The translations under genes and the position numbers were made by a program. This document shows positions 1-11,000 of a stretch of 64,000 nucleotides of DNA, in pieces. Position 1 is the stretch's first letter; each line of letters begins with the position of its first letter. Origin of the DNA: Carya illinoinensis (taxonomy: Eukaryota; Streptophyta; Magnoliopsida; Fagales; Juglandaceae); contig NC_056752.1 in assembly GCF_018687715.1 (NCBI RefSeq), positions 43,560,501-43,624,500 on the forward strand, in the 5' to 3' direction. The notes under the pieces were generated by a model, which was given only the letters and a program-made list of their open reading frames with translations, searched no databases and was not told the DNA's origin.

Positions 1-136
1 AGGCTCAATGTTTAGAGAAGGGAGAATGAAAGCTTTGAATGAATGTTGTATACTCTTGGTGTTGTGAATGTGAAGCTCTCAAATGATCTATTTATAGGCA
101 TATGAGACTTCATATTCAAATTTAAAAAGATTCACA

Positions 137-305
137 TGTCAAAGACAACATCATTCACTTTTTCAAAAAATTCAAATAAAAGGTTCTTCTTTTTCAATTG
201 TCAAAGACAACATCATTCACTTTTTCAAAGAATTCAAATAAAAGGTTCTTCTTTTTCAATTGTCAAAGACAACATCATTCACTTTTTCAAAAAATCAAAC
301 CTAAT
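137..305. repeat. Tandem repeat, 62-bp period, about 2.7 copies
   Basis: The word TGTCAAAGACAACATCATTC recurs at 137, 199 and 261, giving an exact 62-bp period. The copies differ by only a few bases. The array lies inside the left-edge LTR. Confidence 0.9.
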
Positions 306-430
306 CTTTTACTTTTGACATATGACAAAATGAGCATATTTTCATTTTCAAAAAATTCAAACCTAATCTTTTACTTTTTGTATAAGTCTAAAAAAGCATC
401 AATCACTTTTGAAAATATTCAAATAAAACA

Positions 431-600
431 TGCACATGCAAAAGATGACAATCAATCATCTTTAATATTTTCAAAGTTCAACTCTTTAATCAAGGCATGC
501 ACATGCAAAAGATGACAATCAATCATCTTTAATATTTTCAAAGTTCAACCCTTTAATCAAGGCATGCACATGCAAAAGATGACAATCAATCATCTTTCAA
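431..600. repeat. Tandem repeat, 67-bp period, about 2.5 copies
   Basis: The word TGCACATGCAAAAGATGAC recurs at 431, 498 and 565, an exact 67-bp period with near-identical units. It is a second, unrelated array in the same LTR. Confidence 0.9.
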
Positions 601-906
601 AATTTTCAAATTTAATTTTCAAAAATATTCATGCACATGTGGAAAATGTATTTTAATGCTTTATGATAAAATATTAATTTTGAGCATTAATCCTAATTTC
701 GAATTTTGAAGAGATTTACAACATTACTCTATAATTTTAATGTGAACTTGTTCCCTTCTTGCTCATGCTTGTTTCCTTGATGTGCTTGACTCCATTGTGT
801 AGACAACTTGAGCTTGAGACTTCTTTATTCTTTGAATTCATTTGTTATCATCAAAATCCATGTGTAAATATATAATTACACAAAACTTGAAATCTTGGGT
901 TCAACA

Positions 907-1700
907 TACTGCTTTTCAAAAAGCTTGATTTATATGTTTAACCTTCTTTGATATGTTCATGCATGGCCAATTAATTGTCATGCCAAACCAATTCATACAG
1001 CATATCGACATGCCTGCGCACATTGATCTCTAACTCCTATATATCACAGGTGTGGGTTCGAATTACATGCTCAATCGATCATGTTTCTTGACTCTTTATA
1101 TATAAACTATTTCTTTCTTTTCCGATCGCTAGAAGGAATAATATAAACATCTTATTCTAATATGAGTGATCTCTAAATGAACCTCTCATTATGATATGTT
1201 ATAAAAAATTTCATAAAATATTAATTATCTAATGAATACAAAAATAAGAGTAATATTAGATATAAACATAGGATATGCAAGTTCTGCACACTAATTTTGA
1301 AAAAAATAGATTTATCATTAAAAAATAATTTTTTCACATATATACCATATTTACTTACTTTTAATATATATATATATATATATATGGGATTACATACACT
1401 AAAACTAAAAAAATATCATATTTATTTATTTTTTTAAATATATATATGGGACTACATATTCTAAAAATACAAAAATAATTAAAAGTGTAAAAATTTTAGG
1501 TGCATCACTTTTATGTACTCGATTAGTATGATTGGTTCTATCATTTTTTTAATATAAAATAATTATTTTAACCAATCATATTAATAAAATATATAAAAAA
1601 ATATATAAAAATAACTATATATAACATAACTCTTTAAAATTTTATTTCCCTACAAATAAACTCAAATTTAACACTCTTGAAAAAGAAATTTAGAAGACCC
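907..1700. other. AT-rich intergenic DNA
   Basis: There is no gene here. It holds a (TA)n run near 1362-1386 and one MITE-like element at about 1480-1640 (listed separately). The rest is simple AT-rich sequence leading into the promoter of the lipase gene. Confidence 0.7.
1480..1640. mobile_element. MITE-like inverted repeat, family A copy 1
   Basis: Two halves are arranged as imperfect inverted repeats around a core with GATTGGT on one side and ACCAATC on the other. The outer parts read TCACTTTTATGTA and its approximate complement. The same design recurs near 5176, 48228 and 48430. Ends are approximate. Confidence 0.5.
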
Positions 1701-1815
1701 CAAATGCCTTGGGATCGAAAAGCCCAAATACTTGCCGGGGTTTAGTAGCTCCTATGGGAAAGCCCAAGATTATTTTCAAAAGAAACGCCACCGGTACAGT
1801 CAGATTTCGGCGACC

Positions 1816-1822
1816 TATATAA
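1816..1822 (+). promoter_or_regulatory. Probable TATA box of the lipase gene
   Basis: TATATAA lies in a more GC-rich stretch 236 bp before the chosen ATG at 2058. Transcription would start near 1845-1850. A site close to a heat-shock element (GAATCTAGAAAG, 1861-1872, one mismatch from nTTCnnGAAn) lies just downstream of it. Its role is unproven. Confidence 0.4.
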
Positions 1823-2057
1823 CTATAAGTACAACTGTCAACATGCAGCATAGGATCTCGGAATCTAGAAAGACCGTTTGCCGCGTGTCTCTAGTTGTTT
1901 CTAAAAGCTTGTCTCCACTTACGTGGCCGTTAACAATAAGCGCACCACCTCCAAAAATACCCCTCAATATACACATATAATTACACGGATGCCACTACCT
2001 CCATTAACACTTCACAAACTCACCCATCTCTTGCCGCACAGCACCACTGTCTCGGCC

Positions 2058-5000
2058 ATGGCCATGGCCACCCATCTCCAATTCCATCACTGCGTCTCCA
2101 CCCTCTCCCCCAAGCTATCCTTTGTCCGAAACCCTAAACTTCTTCGGTGGTTCCCTGCACCGTTTCCCCGGAAAGTTAGGGTCTTCACTTTGCGTGAGAA
2201 GTTCAGAGGCAGAGAGGGAGTTTACTCTGTTTGTTGTTTCTGTAAAACCGGCTCCGAGATCGAAAGGGTTTCGATTCAGGAGGAAGAGAATGAGCGGCCC
2301 CCGTTCGATATCAATTTCGCTGTCATTCTTGCTGGTTTCGCATTCGAAGCCTACACAAGTCCCTCAGTAAACGATTCTTCAACTGCCTTTTCTCGCCCCC
2401 TTTTTTAATCGTTCAAATTTTTGTGTGGTTCTATTTGGTCGCTGAGATAATGTTTGATGGAAGGGAAAGAAATTGGAGGCTATTATTTTCTGCCGTGTAA
2501 TTCCAAGTGTACGACAAAGAACCAGAAATTGAAAAAAGAAAAGACAGAAAAGATGAAACCAAACTGGAAAATTCAGTCTTGTTTTTAATTCAATTGGTCA
2601 TTGGACGTACAAAAGAGATCTACAAATATATTCGCTGAGGATCCTGTTGCAGTTGAGCAAATTCAATTGTGTTTAAAATCAAATAGAACTCAAAAAACAA
2701 GAACAAAATAAGGCTAGGAATTTTTCCTTTTTTCTTTCCCGGGCAAGGCAAGAGAAGGAATGTTGTTTCCATTTCCCCCTCTTTTCTCCGCCCAAAACCC
2801 TATCAATGTCTAGTGTTGTGTGTCAAGTCTTGGAAATCAAAGGGAAGGAAGATGAGCGTAAAAATGAGGCCCCATACTTTGTATTGTTTAGTTATCAATT
2901 ACAAAAACATAAATTTTAACTTGGTAAGCCTTGTGCAATTGCATAAGTTGAGCATTTTCTCCCTATTATCGGATAACTGAAGACGACTCGGAGGTTGTTT
3001 TCATTCTCTTTCCCATCTTTCACGGGAAAGAGCAGAGGCGTTTTCATCCGCAAGAGAAAAAGCTGAGTCATTAAAAAATGTTGAGTTTTGGTTTATGTGT
3101 AATTATAATTTATAATTGGCTTCATTTTGCTCAGGAAAAGGTCGGGAGGTGTGAGATTGATGCTGCAGGTTGTAAGACAGTGTATCTATCAGAGTATGTG
3201 AGCATTATTGTTTTGATAGTTTACTACTTAGATATTGAGGAGAAAAAAAGAAGTTAAAGACTTGAGATATTATATAGTTCTTAAAGTTTTGATAAGTTTG
3301 TTGTTCCTACTGCTATAAGCTTGATTGGTTGTTAACAGTTGCTCTTTACTTCCACTGAATAACGTTTTGAATGTTGTCCGTGCACTAATCCAATTGTAGT
3401 CATGCTTATGCCGTTCATTGAAGCGGGTCCTAGTGTAAATGGGAAATTTAGGACTGGTAAAATTTGACTTTCACAAATACAGGTCATTTGTACGTGAGAT
3501 ATATGACGGCCAATTGTTCATAAAGTTAAAAAAGGGTTTGGATTTGCCAGCCATGGATCCGTGGGTAGGTTATCTTCTTTAATCTTTCATGTAAACAGGA
3601 CTAGTTAGTATATATTTGTTTTCTTCCTTGCATGGATACAAATTTTCCATTTTTATCACAAAAGTTCATTTTTGCAAAAAAAAAAAAAAAAAAAAAAAAG
3701 GAAGAAGGAGGAGGAGGATCGCATTAGTTGTGTTTCCACTCTATATATTTTCCTTTTGTTTCCTTTTTCTGCCCTACATTTGCAACTTTTTGCATGCTTT
3801 TAGGGAACAAGTGATCCATATGTGGTCATGCAATTGGATGGACAAGTTGTCAAAAGCAAGGTCAAATGGGGGTAAGTTATTTTTGCTTCATCTAGATTAT
3901 CGTCAAACTAAATATGTAGATATTTCTTCATGGTTCCCAGGCTATACCTTGCTTAAAAACTTTGGTAATGCTGAAATGTTGCGCTTTTGGTATGTTTTGT
4001 GGTTGTCTGTGATTTTAATAAGATTGCTTCTTGTTGAAACATAATATGGAGAGTTCAATGAATGTAAGTTAACTAAATATTTATGAAGAATGAGAGATAC
4101 GTAGTTGGCTTGAATTTTAAGTAGATAATGTTAGAAAAGCCCACCGACTTGAGTTTTTAGATTAATTAAGAATGATTTATAGTCTCTACTTGGTTTCTGC
4201 AAAGTGTTGTAAAAGCTTATTTGTTTCTAGATTTATTATGCCTAGATTCCTTTATATCAGGGATTTGGTACTCAAATTAAAGGGATTGCAGGACTTAGCG
4301 GTTATATTTTCTCTTTTAAATGTGTTCATTTTTTATAATCTTTTTTTGTTGTTGAGTATTATATGTCTATATATCTTATAATTATTTGAAAATCCTGACT
4401 ATATCAACTGATATTTCTGAAAATCTTTTGTGCAATGCTTTATCAAAAATAATATGTTGTTATATAATCATTGGGCTATATTAGAGGAACCAGAGAAAAT
4501 TTAACTTGTATAATTATATATTTTACTAATTTTCTATTGCTTATCAGAAAATTCTAAAAACGCTTGTAGCTTTGCAAAATCAAGTTGTAGATTGGAATAC
4601 ATTCTTTACTGTTGACAGAACAAATATAGCTGTGGGTAATATGTTCCATAGGCCAAAAGCGGGGGACACAACTATCAAATTCAGTGGATGTAGCAAATTT
4701 GTGGAAGCTTACTTTGGATGGACTCCTTTCATAGGTTTGATTATATGTACAATTACGTGATGGCAGGACAAAGGAGCCGAGATGGAATGAGGACTTCACT
4801 TTTAACATCAAGAAGCCTCCAACAAAGTTTCTCCAGGTTCATTTGCATGCTTTCTAGCTGTTGCATTTGAAACATGAGTGTTAGGGGAATGAATCATACG
4901 TCCGCACATCAAAAGAAGTGCAGTTCATTTTCAAGTTGTCTGAAAAAGCCTGAAAGAATTACCAAAAAATATTGCACACTAACTAAATCATCAAAGATGA

Positions 5001-8000
5001 TTCTTCATAAAGAATAATTGAAACAAATAGAAATCTACTAAATGAGTCGTATAGTTACAAAATCCTAAAAGATAGCCCTTTACGAAAAGGTTATAGAAAA
5101 CATAGATTGATTTAGGATCTCTTAATATACAAAGCCTAGTAATAGAAGTTTTCATGTGATTCTTGTTGTTATACTGAAAAGAGTTTTGCTACATACAATC
5201 ATTTTTATGTACTGCTTGCGCACTCCAGTGATGTGATTGGCCAAAACAGTTAGTTTATATTTAAAAAAAGTGACACAACCCATCATATGAGTAGCGTATG
5301 CATGGAGTATATAAAAGTGACTGCACATAGAATTTTTGTAATGAAAATCTCCTATATAAGAATTACCTCAGACATGAGATTTGGGTGAATAGCATAACGC
5401 CCCAGGTGTTGGTTAAGTCCCAACAGAGTGGTATGATTGTCAAGTCCCACATTGGTTCTTTACCAAGTGGAACTGGGCTTTAGAATAATTCCATAGAATT
5501 TCAGTTGAGATGAGTTGTGAATAATAGTATTTTGTGGGCCCCATTGAGATGAGTTTAACTTTTTTAGGTTGAGATAGGTTTAACTTTTTAGGTTGAAATG
5601 TATGAAGTAGGTTGAGATGATCTTAACTTTTTGTGGGAAGTTGAAAAAGTAGTGGATCTCATCAATGATTGGTTGGAGATGAATTGAGTTTGGTTCAACA
5701 ACCAAACACAACCTAATTCTTTTTTTCCTTAGATTGTTACAAATAGAATTAAATTGAGCTAACTGGAAGGGATAAAATATACCCACCCAAAGTAAGACTA
5801 CTAGGCCCAGACCAAGGGAAGAGGTCTCACCACTAGAAGACAAAGGAAGAGAGAGGAAGGAGAGACAAAGAGGGAAAAAGGGAAGGTAGTGTGTCAGGAG
5901 AAAGGGACGGGAAGATAAAAGGAGAAAGTGGAGAGAAGAGAAAATGTCAAACAGACAAGGAAAAGGCGGCCAATCCTCACCACTCCCTAGAAGCATGTGA
6001 AAAGAGGGGGCAAATAAAAAGGAAACGTCCAGACGATTTCAAGAGGATTTTTTGGGACTTCAACTTCTTCTTCAACTTCTTTAACCTCTCGAGAGGGTCT
6101 CCAGTGAGAACAGATTCTCCAGCAAATATATTCTAGATTTCCATTGTACAGTGAGAAATGAGAGGTGATGAGGGATTGTAAATAAGCTTATTATAATGGA
6201 AATACCTTCCCAAAAAATCCCGTGGACATAGGTTTTATACCGAACCACGTAAATTTGTATATTTCCCTCTCTTTTACATTCTCAGTATTTATTTTTCATT
6301 CATTGCCGTGGACGTACGTACAACCGCGCCGGACCACGCCGGGGGTTCTAGACTACACTGATCGAGGCCCAGATCGTCACGCCGAGAATGACTTTTTCTC
6401 CCATTTTGGACTATTTTGTGATTTTTGACATTAATAGTTGGCTTTGTCTGTGGGATCTAATATACCTTCTAAACTAGAATTGGGAGAATGATGATTTTCC
6501 GGCGCGCCGCATAATCTCCGAATGAGCAGATAAAATTCTTCTCCAAATAAGTATTCTCAGCTTCTCCCTTCTTATATTTTATAAAAGGTTTTGTTACAAA
6601 AAATTGGGTGAGTGTACCTCTCCTCACCTAGGTGATTGAATGCGTTGTGCACTTAAAGAGCTTTCTTTTTATGAACCTGGCGTGTGAAGTCGGGAACCCG
6701 AATTACCCAGCCACTTGAGTTGTAAGCACTTTGCACACTTTTAAGTGTATTGTGCACTTACATGCACAGTAAATAAGTATGTACACAAACACAACAACAT
6801 AGCGGGCGGATATTGTGCGCTTAAGTGCATAGTGCCCATGCACGTTCGAACTATGCATGGCACACACAATGCACAACGGGTGCACGTCGCTGTGCATCCA
6901 GAAGCCTCGCGGCGCGGCAGCCCTCTGTGAGGTCCAGTGAGCCTCTGCTGGCCACCACATGGATCGTCGGCAGTCTCTGTTTGACGCACGGTGGACCTCA
7001 CCCAGTGTTTGGGCCAGCATGCGCCAAGAAGAGCCACTGCCCCGATGTGGCACAGTTAGGGAGTTAAGCCGATGGTCACCGTACAAACCGTCGGTGCCGT
7101 CTATCTCCTTGAAAACGGTCCATGACCGCCTCCCTACGGTAGGGACCTCGCCGCACGGCCATGTGCATGAGATTGCATGTGGCCAACATCACCTTGGCCC
7201 AATAGCACCATGGCACAGCAGGGGTGCCGGTGGCCACCATGTGGACTGCCAGCATGTGTAGACCCCGCCTAAAACGTGCCCCTACACACGGTGGGCAACG
7301 GTGGCTTGAAGCCACACATCCATGCATGTTATGTGCACTGGAGAGCAGCGGCTGGAACTCCTCAGCTCAACCTTGCAGTGGCGCGATAGGGCTTCTAGTG
7401 GCCACCTTTCTTCCTCCTTGGCGACCACCCCCAACCAGCAGCGGCCTCGCCACATGCAACACATGCACGGGAGTGCTCTGGCTAGAACTCCCCACAAACC
7501 CCACGGATGGCCTAGTAAAGTCATCGGCGGCCACCATTATGGTTGCCGGTGGTTTCTATCTTCGTTAAGGAGCCTCCCTTCCTAAACAACGACGAACACC
7601 AGAGCATCAACCTCTAGGACACCAACCTTGCAGAGAATCACAGTGATTGGAGAGCAATGACCAGCCAGCCTTCGATGAACTATTAAGTCTGCCGGCGTGT
7701 TGCCTCCTCATGACAGAGAAAGCTGGCGAGAGGACTCCCTGGCCATGTGTTTCCGTGCGTTGCTGATCAACACTGTCACGGCCTCCTTGTCCATCTTGTG
7801 GCTCCTCGGCCACTGGGCATGTCCTCCTCGGCCTCTCCTCCTCTCCCATTGGGCACCTCTCCCATGGCCAGAGTTATGAGCTGACCTCCCCATTGCACCA
7901 CGACCATGCTGCTCATCGCCAGACTTCTTGCCCACGGCCATGTGACTCGACGGCCAGTTCACAACTCATCGTCCAGTCTACTTGGCTAGTGACAACCCAA

Positions 8001-11000
8001 CCAATGTCCTTGGGCATAGACCTCCTCAGCCAGTACGACTCATCCAGACTCCACGGCCATGCAAGCTCTTTGGACTCTTCCACAATAAACAGTAGACTTC
8101 TCGCCAACCTTGCCCTACAACAGGATTCTCAGTATGAACAAGTGCACGGCTTGGGTGATTGAGCCGCCAACCTCCAGCACAAGACTACCCGATTTTTTGG
8201 CTACATGGGCAACACACACTTTGCATGGCTCATGCAACGTGCTCTACTAGTCCTTTCTTGGCCTCCACATGCACGGCCAAAGGAGCCCTGACTCACCCGT
8301 GGTTCCTGACCAACGGGCACAATGTCGTCGCCACTGGCATTTTCTATGACTAAGATGCCCCCGCTCAACTGTATGGATAGAAACCATAGACAAGCATGCA
8401 TCTCGAAGGATACTCATAATTAAAAAAAAAAAACATAGAAAGGCTTGAAAGGAAAATGATGCCAAGGAAGAAGAGAAGTAGCAATCAGCATACAATTTCA
8501 GTAGAGCAAAATTTGCACGCAACGGCTAAAATGCACAAGTTTGTTTATTTTTAAATTTATGTGAATTCGATTTTTACTAACAAAATTACTTCCTGTGATG
8601 CGGAACACCGGCTACATAGCCCCACTCGGGTACCGCTTGGACATTCCAATATAATTCCATCGGAATAAGCTGCTTGGCATTAACATGCATGCAGGCAACT
8701 CAAACCTACGTCATCGCTGAAATGTGGCAACCCACAGGCCTCGTCGGTACACCTCCAACCCTCGCCATGAAAGCAGGTTTGTGAACCTCACTTTGTTATT
8801 TAGGTTGTTTATACTAACCGATTTGACTTCCGTATCTTGGTCAAGCACCCTAACTGTCCACATTGACTCTTGAACTTCCAGCGACGAGAAGACGCATCGT
8901 GGCTCCACAAGCTTGCCTCATCCCTTCCCTCAGTCTACAAGGTTGACGAGAAGACCAGGGGAGCCAAACACCATGTCTCTACAAGATTACCTCATCCATT
9001 CCCTTAATCTACGAGGGTGGACGAGAAGAACCACGGGATGACATCTCCACCAGCGAAAGCCGAGTGTACGCACTCGTGCCAGAATCACTACCAACAGAAT
9101 GAGCCTTTGGAGTTAAGAAGCCTCCGAGCTTCATAACTACCTTGCACTGGATACCTTCGGGAACGAGTCGATCGGCTCGACAACTGCCTAAGGTGGATGT
9201 AGGTGGTCGACGGGCTCCCTAACCCCTCTGGGTGGGTTACCACATACAAGCTCCAACATTGACAATAAAATGGAAACGTTAAAAATGAGCCTTCGGAGTT
9301 AAGAAGCCTCCGAGCTCCACAATTTCCTTACACGTGATGCCTTCGGGAACTAGTCGATCGGCTCGACAATTGCCTAAGGTGGATCTAGGTGGTCGACGGG
9401 CTCCCTAACCCCTCTGTGAGGGTTACCACATACAAACTACAACACTAACAATAAAATGGAAACGTTAACAACAATTCAGGATGAAAAAGTAAAATCTCAC
9501 CAACACCATCAAAATAAAAACGTCAGATGAATATACGATTCTCGACAACGAGGGGCGAGTACATACTTTTGGCTTCCCTGCTTGCCATCATTTTCATAAC
9601 AAGTTAACAAGCGAGAAGGGTCATGGCATGCTCGGCCTCCCAGGCGCTCGAGCAGGCAGGCAAGTCACTTGATTGCCCAATCACCTTCTTGCGCATCTTA
9701 CGTGGTCGAGTATACCTTTCGCCACACCGAGCTCCGTGCTCGCCACTTATGCAGTTGAGTTCATCTCTAGCCACGTCTGAGCTCCGCGCTAGTATCTTAC
9801 GAGGTTGAGTTCATCTCTCGCCACATCTGAGCTTCGCGATCGCATCTTATGTGGTCGAGTATACCTCCTGCCACATTGAACTTCGCGCTCGCATCTTACG
9901 CGGTCGAGTACATGTCCCGCCACGTGCAAGCTCCTCGCTCACATCTTATGTGGTCGAGTATACCTCCCGCCTAACTCCACGCCCGGAAATCTTTGTCTCT
10001 TAATGCAAGTCAAACAAATAACCAGGAACCCGCTCTTGGAGTTTACTTCTCTATGGAATTCGGGAATCATTTTGACCACATACTTTATATTTAAAGATTC
10101 TCAAGGTCCTTTTTGGAACAAATTGTCCTTAAGAATCATGCGCAATTGGAAGGGATAAAATATACCCGGCCCAAAGTAAGCCTAATAGGCTCGGCCCAAG
10201 GGAAGAGGTCCCACCACTAGAAGACGAAAGAAGAGGGAGGGAGGGGAGACAAGTAGGGGATAAGGGAAATGAGGGTGTCAGGAGAAAGGGTCGAAAAGAT
10301 AAAAGGAAAAAGTGGAGAGAAGAGAGAATGTTAGACACACAAGGGAAAGACAGTCAATCCTTACCACTCCCTAGGGCCATGCTAAAAGGAAACGGTCAGA
10401 CGATTTCAAGAGGATTTTTTGGGGCTTTGACTTCTTTTTCAACTTCTTCAACCTCTCGAGAGGTTCTCTAGTGAGAACAAATTTTCCAGCAAAGATATTC
10501 AAGATTTCCATTGTACAGTGAGAAAGGAGGCGATGAGGGACTGTAAATAAGCTTATTATAGTGGAAATACCCTCCCTAAAACCCCGTGGACGTAGGCTTT
10601 ATGCCAAACCACATAAATCTGCGTATCTTCCTCTCTTTTACATTCTCAACATTTATTTTTCATTCACTGTCATGGATGTACACACAGCCGCACCGGACCA
10701 CGCCGGGAGCTCTAAACTACACTGATTGAGGCTCAGATTGATCCCGGCTCCTTCTCCCCATCCGGATTGTTGTGTGATTTTTGGCATTAACACTAGTAAC
10801 ACTATGTAGTGGTGGGGCATTGCAATTTAACGTGAGTGTGGGTTAGGATGTTATGGATTTAAGTGGGGAAGACTGTAACGCTTCTGTTTGGTTGGTTATG
10901 TTTCATTAAAGTTAGATAAGTGCCAAGTATGGTACTGGTCCTTTATTGGATGGGATTGTACTTTATTATGGCTCCAAAAATCTCTAATTGTAACCTTATT

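Larger units (their letters stand above)
1..906 (-). mobile_element. LTR of an LTR retrotransposon (probably copia-like), minus strand, cut by or ending at the window edge
   Basis: Read on the minus strand, the segment starts at 906 with TGTTGAACCCAAG and carries a TATA box (CCTATAAATAG, 88-99) about 90 bp before the window edge. A leader-like CA-rich stretch follows and runs off the window. This is the U3-R layout of a plant LTR. Only one end is visible, so I cannot tell a solo LTR from a complete element, nor see a PBS or TSD. Two short tandem arrays lie in the presumed U3 region. The assignment to copia is from style only. Confidence 0.55.
5764..10792 (+). mobile_element. Non-autonomous LTR retrotransposon (LARD-like, Tat/gypsy-type) in lipase intron 5
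   Basis: Two direct repeats of about 650-670 bp (5764-6436 and 10147-10792) flank 3.7 kb. Both begin TGGAAGGGATAAAATATAC; one ends TTAATA and the other TTAACA. Directly after the left one comes TTGGCTTTGTCTGTGGGA, a decayed form of the TTGGCGCCGTCTGTGGGA junction I know from Tat-lineage gypsy elements, so the element is on the + strand. No gag, protease, RT or integrase could be read in the interior. It is much more GC-rich than the surrounding intron and carries two tandem arrays near its 3' side. Flanking 5-mers CTAAC and CTAGT match at only 3 of 5 bases, and no good PPT was seen, so boundaries are approximate. Confidence 0.75.

Noticed and set aside
1030..1075. GGTGTGGGTTCGAATTAC, a B-box-like word
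   Set aside because: No A box at the right distance, no clover-leaf and no poly(A) tail, so neither a tRNA gene nor a SINE can be supported.
3616..4044. 142-codon ORF starting after a poly(A) run
   Set aside because: It spans an intron and the C2-domain exon 4 of the lipase and is partly made of Lys from the A tract.
5390..5460. CAACAGAGTGG / GTCCCACATTGG words resembling TRIM or Cassandra-type LTR pieces
   Set aside because: The words are common in plant introns, and I saw no second LTR or 5S-like promoter here.
6703..8522. Many overlapping ORFs of 60-127 codons on both strands
   Set aside because: They lie in the GC-rich interior of the LARD-like element, overlap each other in all frames and show no domain or consistent start.
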